A stretch of DNA of 64,000 bases, taken from NCBI GenBank assembly GCA_965247435.1, contig OZ252019.1:2294001-2358000 (forward strand). The letters are read 5' to 3'. The stretch comes from Ilyomonas sp965247435 (lineage in GTDB: Bacteria; Bacteroidota; Bacteroidia; Chitinophagales; Chitinophagaceae). This document shows, piece after piece, positions 26,425 through 35,280 of the stretch (the stretch's first letter is position 1; each line of letters starts with the position of its first letter). A program made the position numbers and the translations under genes. The notes beneath the pieces were generated by a model, which did no database searches, was not told the DNA's origin, and worked only from the letters and a program-made list of their open reading frames with translations.

Positions 26425-27824
26425 TGCTATATAAAAAACCTTTGCGCATTCTCGTAACTATCGTAGGGCAGGGATCTGTTGTCTATATTATTCGTACCGG
26501 TATATTAGAGGCTATGCAAACATTTTGTGTACCGGTTGTAAGTATGCTATGGGATGATGAATCGCTGCGTAGCGAACTTACAAAAAAAGGTATTGAAAAT
26601 CATGTGATACCATCTTACAGCGTTAGTAATTATTACAGTGATTTGCGTACAAAAATCAACGTGTGGTATAACAATAAAATATTAAAATCTCCCAGTACAA
26701 AAATTCAGGCAGCGTATCTTTCAAAATATACAAGCACAAAAAAAAGGGTAAGGAATGCTGTAAAGACTATGCTTACTTCCATAAGGCACAACTTCCCGGC
26801 TTATACTGCCAACCTGATTTCCAAAGAACAGGCAGCAATAAAAAGTGAACCTTTATATGCTGTTTACAAGAAGTGGTTAGAAAATATAAATATAGATGGC
26901 ATATATACCATAACGCCATTTATGCAGGAAGTAGAATTGCTTGCTAAAATTTGCAAAGAAAAGGGCCAGCCCATAATTAGTTGTGTCCATTCATTCGACA
27001 ATATTACCAAGCGGGGCTGGCCGGCGATTTTTTTTGATCACTATATTGTTTGGAATAAGTATAACAAAAACGAACTGGAACGGATCAACCCTTCTCTGAA
27101 ACAGGATAAAATAACTATTGCTGGCGCTCCCCAGTTTGACTTTCATTTCAGCAATGAAAGTATAGAAACCAAGGATGAATGGATGGAGAGAATGAAGTTG
27201 CCAACCGGAAAGAAAATTATCTTATACGGCGGCGGCCCGGCCATTTTGTTTCCTGATGAACCGCAGTATTTAAAAGATTTGCATGCTGCGCTAAGCAAGG
27301 ATGTAATAAAGAATGCGGTTATATTGTTCCGGTCTCATCCATTAGATAAAATGGAACGCTGGAAGAAGATGGTAGGTGAATCGCCTTATATTATTTACGA
27401 CAAAGCACCTAACGGAACGGTAAAACTCGATTACACTAATGTTACCGGTGCAGATGTGCAACAGCTTATTTCCACTCTTAAGTACACTGATGTTCATATT
27501 AACCTCTGCTCCACAATGGCAGTGGATGGAAGTGTTTTTAAAAGGCCGCAAATTGCACCGGCCTACGATTGTGTAAGACCAGCAAAGCAACATTTACTTA
27601 GAAAGATGTATTACCAGGAACATTACTTACCGATAATGCAATCAAAAAACGTTCATCTTGCCTTATCAAGGCAAGAACTGATTGACCTGGTTAACAGTGC
27701 ACTCGATAGTCCTGAATTAATGACTGCAAATGCAGAAGCTTGCGTAAAAGAGATCATTACTTATACGGATGGAAACGCGGCCAAAAGGGTAAGCGAAATC
27801 TTAGAAACCTTTTTTAACGCGTGA
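26424..27824 (+). CDS. Unassigned GT-B-like transferase with HP motif (possible sialyl- or phospho-sugar transferase)
   Basis: 466 residues. No standard family recognised. The C-terminal half has a GT-B-like layout: KKIILYGGGPAILFPDEPQY (new domain), VILFRSHPLDKMERW with an HP motif, and VHINLCSTMAVDGSVFKRPQ, a Ser/Thr-rich loop followed by Asp. HP plus a downstream Ser/Thr motif occurs both in bacterial sialyltransferases (GT38/52/80) and in CDP-glycerol glycerophosphotransferases. Since neuABC is nearby and no other sialyltransferase is seen, it is a candidate; this is inference. No signal peptide. Confidence 0.55.
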   Translation: MLYKKPLRILVTIVGQGSVVYIIRTGILEAMQTFCVPVVSMLWDDESLRSELTKKGIENHVIPSYSVSNYYSDLRTKINVWYNNKILKSPSTKIQAAYLSKYTSTKKRVRNAVKTMLTSIRHNFPAYTANLISKEQAAIKSEPLYAVYKKWLENINIDGIYTITPFMQEVELLAKICKEKGQPIISCVHSFDNITKRGWPAIFFDHYIVWNKYNKNELERINPSLKQDKITIAGAPQFDFHFSNESIETKDEWMERMKLPTGKKIILYGGGPAILFPDEPQYLKDLHAALSKDVIKNAVILFRSHPLDKMERWKKMVGESPYIIYDKAPNGTVKLDYTNVTGADVQQLISTLKYTDVHINLCSTMAVDGSVFKRPQIAPAYDCVRPAKQHLLRKMYYQEHYLPIMQSKNVHLALSRQELIDLVNSALDSPELMTANAEACVKEIITYTDGNAAKRVSEILETFFNA

Positions 27825-29077
27825 AGATATTACACGTCTGTTCCAACTATTACCCCGCACACGGCGGCCCGCAGTATATAGTAAAGCATTTGTCGGAAAA
27901 GCTTGTGTCCGAATATCTCGACGAGGTAAAAGTAGCAACCAGTGATTCGTTGTATGGACCGGATTTATTACTATATAAAAAAATCCGGCCTGGCGTTGAG
28001 CGAATTAACAAAGTTGAAGTACACCGCTTTCCATTTAACCGGTGGCATTACCGTTTATTAGACTTTAGTAATAGGGCTTTCAAAAAATTTTTGCACAAAC
28101 CTTTGCCACATGCTGTAAGGAAATACAGGAACGAGCTACATTGTACTGGTATATTGAAAATGATGCAGCATACAGACGCAGCCGTAATTATGGCAACTAC
28201 AAGTCATTATATGTTTTGCGATTACCCTTTATGGCGTTTTAAAACTAATAATCCCAAGCCTTTTGTTTTGTACGGAGCAATGCATTTACACATCAGCTGG
28301 CCAGCAGATTCTCCGATGCTTACAAGAGCAAAAAAATGTGATTGTTATATTGCTAATACCGTATACGAAAAGAACTGGCTGATAGAAAAAGGAGTACCGG
28401 ATTATAAAATTGTAAGTATTGGAATCGGGATTGATACGAAGGAGTATAGATGTTCCTCCAAAGCAGTGCAACATTTCCGTGAGACACACAACATTGAGGA
28501 AGACGATATTTTAATAGGATATGCGGGCAGGTTATCTGAAGGTAAAGGAGCAGGCATTTTGCTGGATGCTTACATCAATATTTATAAAACAAATAAGAAA
28601 ATAAAACTGCTGCTGGCAGGTACCTATACAAGTTATGTGTCTGTACTTAAAGAAAAAATCGCTGCTTTCGGTTTGCCGGTTATTTTGTTAGAGAACTTTG
28701 AAGACAGTTTGAAACCTTTGCTGTTTAATGCCTTTGACATCTTTGTATTAGCTTCAAAAGGGGAATCTTTCGGTGTGGTTTTTTTGGAAGCCTGGGCTTG
28801 TAAAAAACCGGTAATCGGCGTAAGAACAGGCGCTGTTGCATCCGTAATAAAAGAAGGGTTTGACGGGCACCTGTTTGAAAAAGAAAATGCAGGTGACCTG
28901 TCTGATAAAATAAATTTCCTGGTAAAAAATCCGGCCGAACAGCAGCGGTTAGGCAGGAATGGCTTTGAGAAAGTGCAACAGCAATATTCCTGGAAAGTAA
29001 TTATAGAAAAATACAGGAACGCATATCTGAAAGCAATAGATAATTTTAATGGACTGAAGGAGGCGCAGACGTCTTGA
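27821..29077 (+). CDS. Family 4 glycosyltransferase (tandem paralogue 1)
   Basis: 418 residues. GT-B fold: KILHVCSNYYPAHGGPQYIV at the N terminus, DDILIGYAGRLSEGKGAGIL at the donor domain and GESFGVVFLEAWACKKPVIG as the E-x7-E motif. The start is GTG at 27821, inside the previous stop codon (GTGA). It is clearly homologous along its whole length to the next gene, pointing to tandem duplication. Substrate unknown. Confidence 0.87.
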   Translation: MKILHVCSNYYPAHGGPQYIVKHLSEKLVSEYLDEVKVATSDSLYGPDLLLYKKIRPGVERINKVEVHRFPFNRWHYRLLDFSNRAFKKFLHKPLPHAVRKYRNELHCTGILKMMQHTDAAVIMATTSHYMFCDYPLWRFKTNNPKPFVLYGAMHLHISWPADSPMLTRAKKCDCYIANTVYEKNWLIEKGVPDYKIVSIGIGIDTKEYRCSSKAVQHFRETHNIEEDDILIGYAGRLSEGKGAGILLDAYINIYKTNKKIKLLLAGTYTSYVSVLKEKIAAFGLPVILLENFEDSLKPLLFNAFDIFVLASKGESFGVVFLEAWACKKPVIGVRTGAVASVIKEGFDGHLFEKENAGDLSDKINFLVKNPAEQQRLGRNGFEKVQQQYSWKVIIEKYRNAYLKAIDNFNGLKEAQTS

Positions 29078-30360
29078 AAATTTTACATGTAGTTCACAAC
29101 TACTATCCATCTGTTGGCGGTACGCAATATTTATTTCAAAATATTTCTGAAAAACTGGTAGCTGATTATGAGGATGAAGTCACCGTTTTTACAACTGATT
29201 CCTTCTTTGGTCCGCAAAGAAAACAGTACAAAAAAATAAAAGAAAAAGAGAACAGCATCAATGGCGTTAAGGTTATAAGGTTTAGTTACTTTAAACTCCA
29301 TTTTGTGCTGTTTGATCGCGTCTTCCAATTATGCAACCGCTTTAAAATAAAGATTCCGGATAAGTTAAAACAACTCAGGATTGGTCCACTATCTTTATCA
29401 TTAAGACGGGCATTGTTAAACACCGATTTTGATGTTGTTTGCGCCTCCGCTTCTTCCTATACATATATGCAGTATCCTTTGTACAGGCAAAAAGGCCTGT
29501 ATGCAAAGCCTTTTGTATTCATGGGTGCTTTGCACCTTTCAGACAACGCAGCTAACGACCATCTCTTTAAACAAACCCTGGAAGCAATTAAAGCTTCTGA
29601 ATACTTTATTGCAAATACCTATTTTGAAAGGGACAGGCTGATAAGTTATGGTGTAAAAGAAGATAATATAAACGTAATCGGCTGTGGTATTGACCTGGTG
29701 AAGTATGAAGCTGCATCTGTGAAATCGGTAAAGGAAAAATTGAAAATTGAAAATAATACGGTGATTGGATACTTCGGGCGGCATGACAAGGTTAAAGGAA
29801 TAGACATGTTGCTATATGTCTTCGAACTATTATCGAAAACGAATAGCAACGTTGTACTTGTAATAGGAGGTTCCTCATCGGATTATACTAAAGAAATAAA
29901 GAACATAATAAAATCTTTTGATGTTGAAACACAACAAAAATGTTTCTTATTAGAAGATATTGAAGAAGAAAACAAAGCTGCGCTTTTTCATACGTTTGAC
30001 ATTTTTGTTTATCCTTCCATACAGGAATCATTCGGGATTGTTTTCTTGGAAGCTTGGGCTTGCAAAAAGCCGGTCATTGGTGTTAATACGGGTGCCGTAA
30101 GTGCTGTAATAACGCATGAGAAAGATGGTTTTTTGATAGAACCTAATAATGCAGATCAGTTAAGCAGGTATTGCACCACGTTAATTAAAGATGTCAACCT
30201 GCGGCACGAAATGGGTGAAAACGGGTACCGTAAAGTAAAGGAACGATACACCTGGGATATAGTAACCAATAAATATAGGGCAGTATACGGGGCTGCCATC
30301 TCCAAATACAATTGTATTAGCAAAGGCAATACTTACCCTACCAATGTACCTGAAAGATAA
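29074..30360 (+). CDS. Family 4 glycosyltransferase (tandem paralogue 2)
   Basis: 428 residues. It shares with its upstream neighbour KILHVVHNYYPSVGGTQYLF, SEKLVADYEDEV, the donor-domain NTVIGYFGRHDKVKGIDMLL and QESFGIVFLEAWACKKPVIG. The start is TTG at 29074, overlapping the upstream stop (TTGA); no in-frame ATG precedes the core domain. The two copies have diverged most in the acceptor-facing N-terminal half, as expected if they add related sugars to different acceptors. Confidence 0.86.
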   Translation: MKILHVVHNYYPSVGGTQYLFQNISEKLVADYEDEVTVFTTDSFFGPQRKQYKKIKEKENSINGVKVIRFSYFKLHFVLFDRVFQLCNRFKIKIPDKLKQLRIGPLSLSLRRALLNTDFDVVCASASSYTYMQYPLYRQKGLYAKPFVFMGALHLSDNAANDHLFKQTLEAIKASEYFIANTYFERDRLISYGVKEDNINVIGCGIDLVKYEAASVKSVKEKLKIENNTVIGYFGRHDKVKGIDMLLYVFELLSKTNSNVVLVIGGSSSDYTKEIKNIIKSFDVETQQKCFLLEDIEEENKAALFHTFDIFVYPSIQESFGIVFLEAWACKKPVIGVNTGAVSAVITHEKDGFLIEPNNADQLSRYCTTLIKDVNLRHEMGENGYRKVKERYTWDIVTNKYRAVYGAAISKYNCISKGNTYPTNVPER

Positions 30361-31522
30361 ATTAAGTTTGCTATTAGGCTGGGGTAATATGCAATTGTGC
30401 AAACTATTGCCAGTAGCAGATTTCAGAAAAAATAAAGCACTCAATCATTACCACAAAGCTGTCTTGATACCGCAACATTTTGTTTCAGCGCCCGCACCGG
30501 CAACATTCAATTACAAAGTAAAAAAATCATTTTGGATAGAGGTTCTCCACAGGGGCTTTACTTCGGCCGAAGTGTATGCTGCTACTATTTATAATTGCAT
30601 TTTGATTGGCCGGGGAGTTATACTCAATGAACAAAAAAAGATTTTGCTTGAATCAACTTTTTTCCAGCATGAATACTTGTATAAACTAAGGAATGCGCAC
30701 TTAATACTAAAATTTTTGTTCATCTGCCCGGCACCAGAGTTAGATTACATTATACCGTTACTAAGCAAATTAAGCAACAACTATTATCACTGGACTATTG
30801 AGAATCTTACAAGAGTGGTATTACTTAATGCTTGCGATAAACATTTTAAAACGAAATATTCAATTGTTATAGCGGCTAATGCGCCCGCTTTCATAGCAGA
30901 TTCATTAAAATACCTGTTGCAATGGCCGGAAGATAAAATAATAAAGTGGCAGGATAACCAGGCAGCTTCCGTTAACAATTGTTTACTGATCAGTTATCCC
31001 GTAACGCGCAATGAAGAAACAAAGATGATTTACGGGTATCCTTTGCAGATATATAAACTACTTAATGGTGTCGCCTTTAGCAATATACAGCCTTGCGATA
31101 AAATCCTGCCTGAATATTTTATTATCAGCAGGGCCAAAGCAAAGTTTAGAATGTTGGTTAATGAATCAGCCATCAAAGCGGCATTGTCTGATTACCCGGT
31201 AGAAATTATTCACCTCGAATCACTAAGTTATGTGCAGCAGGTCCAACTATTTCAGAAGGCAAAGCTGGTTATAGCGCCGCACGGCGCCGGCCTTACAAAC
31301 ATTGTTTACTGCAATGGGCAGAGTATGATCATTGAATTGTGCCCGGAGAAAGAAAACTATAGTCAGCCTGCACTGTTTTACCAGATCGCCAGGGCGCTTC
31401 AGATTCGTTACTACATTTACGAAGTTACTCCATGCAACAGCAGCAACGACATGATTGCAGATGAGATCTTAATTAGCGAAATAAAAAATCAAGTAAAAAC
31501 GCAACTGATGGCCGTTGCGTAA
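30344..31522 (+). CDS. Family 61-like glycosyltransferase (DUF563)
   Basis: 392 residues. The hallmark is the C-terminal KLVIAPHGAGLTNIVYC (about 306-322), then MIIELCPE, typical of GT61/DUF563 enzymes (xylosyl- and GlcNAc-transferases in eukaryotes). SNNYYHWTIENLTRVVLL in the middle is the conserved YYHW block of the same family. It overlaps the preceding gene by 17 bp. Donor sugar unknown. Confidence 0.8.
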   Translation: MYLKDKLSLLLGWGNMQLCKLLPVADFRKNKALNHYHKAVLIPQHFVSAPAPATFNYKVKKSFWIEVLHRGFTSAEVYAATIYNCILIGRGVILNEQKKILLESTFFQHEYLYKLRNAHLILKFLFICPAPELDYIIPLLSKLSNNYYHWTIENLTRVVLLNACDKHFKTKYSIVIAANAPAFIADSLKYLLQWPEDKIIKWQDNQAASVNNCLLISYPVTRNEETKMIYGYPLQIYKLLNGVAFSNIQPCDKILPEYFIISRAKAKFRMLVNESAIKAALSDYPVEIIHLESLSYVQQVQLFQKAKLVIAPHGAGLTNIVYCNGQSMIIELCPEKENYSQPALFYQIARALQIRYYIYEVTPCNSSNDMIADEILISEIKNQVKTQLMAVA

Positions 31523-31533
31523 ATCCAACGAAT

Positions 31534-32178
31534 ATGTTCAGGCAGGAAGCATGCTGGATCGAAGAAACGGTGCGTTCTTTAAAGCCTTTGCCCAACAACT
31601 GCAAAGTTGCCAATCTCGGTTCATCCAATACTTACCTGCAACAATCGCTGCAGCCACATATATATCAACACATCATCAATCCACTGGTGCAAAACAGATG
31701 GAGCATTATCAACATAGATCTTAAAGCAGAAGACGGTGTAGATATAGTGGCAAATATTACAGATACATTGTTCGGCGAAAAATATGCAGACAATTTTGGT
31801 TTAACGCTTTGCACCAATATGCTGGAACATGTAGAAGACATTAACCTCGCCGTACAAAATATTTATTCCTGTACAGCCAACTACGGGTATATTTTACTCA
31901 CCGTTCCGTATAAGTACAAAAAGCATTTAGACCCGATAGATAATATGTTTCGGCCGAAGCCAATGGAAATTTTAGACTTATTCAGCAGTAATTCGGTTGA
32001 GCTTATTGCATCGCAGATTATTACCATTACCGATCCGCAATACTATCCGGTCAAACAGTCCAGATACCCGTTATGGGGCTACCGTCACCGGGTTGCTTAC
32101 TGGCTGGGGAAGCGGCACAAAGTATCAGGCGTTTTATTAAAAGTTAAGAAAGATGTGCGGCATCACGGGAACGTATAA
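31534..32178 (+). CDS. Methyltransferase-like protein (Methyltransf_11 type)
   Basis: 214 residues. The downstream motifs are clear: FGLTLCTNMLEHVEDINLAV and YGYILLTVPYKYKKHLDPID (the -P-x-x-x-x-H-P-D-like block of sugar and lipid methyltransferases). The glycine-rich SAM loop at the N terminus is weak (KVANLGSSNTYLQ), so activity is uncertain. It overlaps asnB by 26 bp. A role in glycan modification is inferred from position. Confidence 0.65.
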   Translation: MFRQEACWIEETVRSLKPLPNNCKVANLGSSNTYLQQSLQPHIYQHIINPLVQNRWSIINIDLKAEDGVDIVANITDTLFGEKYADNFGLTLCTNMLEHVEDINLAVQNIYSCTANYGYILLTVPYKYKKHLDPIDNMFRPKPMEILDLFSSNSVELIASQIITITDPQYYPVKQSRYPLWGYRHRVAYWLGKRHKVSGVLLKVKKDVRHHGNV

Positions 32179-34033
32179 TTTTCACCGCGCGCAGTTGCAG
32201 AAACAATACACGCAACAGTGTCTTGTAAGCATGCGCCATCGCGGACCGGACGCACAGCAAACATGGGATAATGGCAGTAACTATATAGCTGGCTTTGCCC
32301 GGCTGGCGATACGCGATGTAAGCGTGCGGGGCAACCAGCCAATGTTGTCGGATGATAACAATTACTGCATCAGCTTTAATGGTGAAATTTATAATACGGC
32401 CGAACTCGTTAAAAAGTTGCGCCCTTACCGCAGTTCTTACGATTCTGCCTGTGATACAGAAATACTACTTTATTCTTTAATTCATCTTGGCATAGAAGAA
32501 ACCTTACAGACAGCAGACGGCATGTTTGCATTTGCGTTTTTCAGCGTTAAGCAAAACAAGCTGGTATTGGCCCGCGACCGTGTAGGAATCAAGCCTTTGT
32601 ATATTGGTAAATCAGCGGAAGGAATTGTATATAGCTCGCAGTACGATCACATTATCAACCACCCTTTTATACAAGGCCAACCCTTTGATGAAAGTACCAT
32701 AGCCGCTTATCTTTCATTGGGGTATATGCCGGAAAACAGCGGCATTGTTACCAATACATATATGTTGCCGCATGGCAGCTACGCAATTATCAAAAGTAAT
32801 GACATACAGTTACATACCTATTTTACATATAGCGCTTTAGAATCCATATCGCCTGGTTCACTGGAAGCAATAATTGAGCAAAGCGTAAAAGAGCAGTTAG
32901 TAAGCGATGTGCCGGTTGGCACCTTTATGTCCGGAGGTACCGATAGTGCCCTGATAAGTTATTTTGCCGGCAAACACCTGCCTCTCCAGGCATTTACCAT
33001 CGGTATCCCGGATAATCGTTTAGATGAGTCGGCAGTTGCTGCAGAGTTTGCACACCTTTTTAAGATAGCTCATGCTTGTAAATACATTACCGAGGGTGAT
33101 TTGCAACAACTTATAAAGGACAATGCCTGTGCATTTTCCGAACCTTTTGCTGATCCTTCTTCTTTGCCCGCTTTGTTGCTTTCGCAATTTGCAAAACAAC
33201 AGGTTACTGTTGCGCTTAGCGGCGATGGCGGCGACGAATTGTTCTGGGGCTACCCGCGAAGCAGTAAAGCGCTTGCCTATCTGCCGTTTTACAGAAAAAA
33301 CCGCCTGTACCGCATAACGAGGCTGATAATTGATAAATACAGTAAACCATCAACAACGGATATAGGCAGGCATTGGAAACAGGAGAGCCTTATGGCGTAT
33401 TACTATTCGTCTTTGTTTATTACAGGTGCCTCCTACTGGTTACCAAAAATATACAAAGCCAAGGCCCTGAAACCGCACTTTTATAATGAATCCAATGAAC
33501 AATATAATATTGGATTGAGTGAGTCTGCATGTATGAATCTTATACGCAAAATGGAGATAGACGTACACTTGCAACGCATTCTTTTAAAAGTTGACAGAGC
33601 CGGTATGTACCATAGCCTGGAGGTAAGGGTTCCGCTGCTAAGCAATAATCTGCTCTCTTGTAGCCAGTCTTTTACTTATAAGGACTGCATCACCAATGGA
33701 CATGGCAAAATACCTTTAAAGAAATTACTTATAGCAAAATCAAATGAAGCACTGGTAATGCAACCAAAAAAGGGTTTTGCAATACCAATAGATAAATGGA
33801 TACGCACCGAATTAAGAAAGGATGTAAGGGAAAAAATCCTTGATATGCCTGCCGTTTTATCAGTAGCATTTAATAAAAACGAACTGGCGCACATGCTCGC
33901 GTTACATGACAATAAAACAATGGACTGCGGCTGGTTTATCTGGGCTGTTTATTCATTGGTTTTATGGCATGATGCACATGTTAACAAGTTTGCGGATTTA
34001 CCTGAATTTAATAAACGGGTTGTAATTATATAA
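32153..34033 (+). CDS. asnB: Asparagine synthase (glutamine-hydrolysing) family amidotransferase
   Basis: 626 residues. Class II glutaminase domain starting MCGITGTYNF (nucleophile Cys2) with RHRGPDAQ and SFNGEIYN, then the synthetase domain with the pyrophosphate loop SGGTDSALIS (about 259-268) and SGDGGDELFWGYPR. Many polysaccharide loci carry such an enzyme, which amidates a uronic acid carboxyl or supplies asparagine. The location favours glycan amidation, but the sequence cannot decide. Cytosolic. Confidence 0.88.
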   Translation: MCGITGTYNFHRAQLQKQYTQQCLVSMRHRGPDAQQTWDNGSNYIAGFARLAIRDVSVRGNQPMLSDDNNYCISFNGEIYNTAELVKKLRPYRSSYDSACDTEILLYSLIHLGIEETLQTADGMFAFAFFSVKQNKLVLARDRVGIKPLYIGKSAEGIVYSSQYDHIINHPFIQGQPFDESTIAAYLSLGYMPENSGIVTNTYMLPHGSYAIIKSNDIQLHTYFTYSALESISPGSLEAIIEQSVKEQLVSDVPVGTFMSGGTDSALISYFAGKHLPLQAFTIGIPDNRLDESAVAAEFAHLFKIAHACKYITEGDLQQLIKDNACAFSEPFADPSSLPALLLSQFAKQQVTVALSGDGGDELFWGYPRSSKALAYLPFYRKNRLYRITRLIIDKYSKPSTTDIGRHWKQESLMAYYYSSLFITGASYWLPKIYKAKALKPHFYNESNEQYNIGLSESACMNLIRKMEIDVHLQRILLKVDRAGMYHSLEVRVPLLSNNLLSCSQSFTYKDCITNGHGKIPLKKLLIAKSNEALVMQPKKGFAIPIDKWIRTELRKDVREKILDMPAVLSVAFNKNELAHMLALHDNKTMDCGWFIWAVYSLVLWHDAHVNKFADLPEFNKRVVII

Positions 34034-34109
34034 TAATAAATTATTTGCTCGAAAATACAGGATCATCAGGTCTGCAGCTTACCAGTTATTATTACATTAA
34101 TCAGAAACA

Positions 34110-35279
34110 TTGCCAGCGAACAATATCCGGATAGCGATTATAACCAACGAGTTTCCATCGGTTAGCGAAACGTTCATTTCCAATAAGGTAAAGATGCTGG
34201 AGATACATGGCTTTGAAGTAATCGTTTTTGCTACTGCTAAAAACGAAACATTGTTTAAGGATGTATTTAAGGAAGGAACGAACATCACGGTTGTAGTACT
34301 GAACAACAAGTCACTGTTAAAGTATTTGTGTATCCGCCCCTACCTGTTACTGAGTTCCTTGAACAAAAAAAAAATGGCGCGCAATATTTTAAAAAATTTC
34401 AGGCTGCACAGTATTAACCAGTATTCTCCAGATATAATTCACTTTGAGTTTTCAGGAATTGCAATTGACTATCTAAATATTTTCAAAGACTTAAAGGGCA
34501 AGAAAGTAGTAAGCTGCCGCGGCTCTGCAGAAAAGGTAAAGCTGCTTCTTTATGAAGAAAGAAAACAACACCTTAGGTTGTTGCTTACAAAAACAGATGC
34601 AATACATTGCGTGTCCGGCGATATGCGCACAACAATTTTACCTTATTGCAATACACCTGTAAAAATATTTATCAATTATCCAAGTATAAATACCGATTTC
34701 TTCAGGCGCGCCCAGAATAATATTACTAATGAAACGCCTGTAATTTTAAGTGTTGGCAGGTTAACATTTCAAAAAGGATACTTTACCGGCTTGCAGGCTA
34801 TCCGGCAGTTAAAACAGGCTGGCACAGCATTCACCTGGCTCATTGTTGGCAACGGCACACAGTATGAAGAGCTGTTATTTCATATAAACAGGTTAGGCCT
34901 CGAACAAAGCGTCAAGGTATTTCCTTTAAAAACCAAAGCGGAAATAAGGCACCTGATGGAGCAGGCAACAGTTTTTTTTCTGCCAAGTGTATACGAAGGT
35001 ATTGCCAATGTTGTCCTGGAAGCGATGAGCATGGAGCTGCCGGTCGTAAGTACCCGCTGCGGTGGTATGGCAGAAGTAATTACACATGGACATAATGGTT
35101 TATTGGCAGAAGTGTATGATCATGAACAATTAGCAAGGCACATAACGTATCTGATACATCATCCTGCTGCTGCAGCAGCTATGGGCAACGCAGCAAGAAT
35201 GCGTGTGGAAGAACAGTTTACACTGGAGCGGCAAACAGCGGTTTTTGAAACTATTTACGAACAACTCCTTACTGATTAA
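34110..35279 (+). CDS. Family 4 glycosyltransferase
   Basis: 389 residues. GT-B fold: NIRIAIITNEFPSVSETFIS (a common GT4 opening), donor-domain PVILSVGRLTFQKGYFTGLQ and VYEGIANVVLEAMSMELPVV with RCGGMAEVI. The start is TTG at 34110; an in-frame TAA lies at 34098 and the next ATG is about 29 codons in. The 76-bp gap after asnB shows no hairpin terminator. Substrate unknown. Confidence 0.87.
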   Translation: MPANNIRIAIITNEFPSVSETFISNKVKMLEIHGFEVIVFATAKNETLFKDVFKEGTNITVVVLNNKSLLKYLCIRPYLLLSSLNKKKMARNILKNFRLHSINQYSPDIIHFEFSGIAIDYLNIFKDLKGKKVVSCRGSAEKVKLLLYEERKQHLRLLLTKTDAIHCVSGDMRTTILPYCNTPVKIFINYPSINTDFFRRAQNNITNETPVILSVGRLTFQKGYFTGLQAIRQLKQAGTAFTWLIVGNGTQYEELLFHINRLGLEQSVKVFPLKTKAEIRHLMEQATVFFLPSVYEGIANVVLEAMSMELPVVSTRCGGMAEVITHGHNGLLAEVYDHEQLARHITYLIHHPAAAAAMGNAARMRVEEQFTLERQTAVFETIYEQLLTD

Positions 35280-35280
35280 T

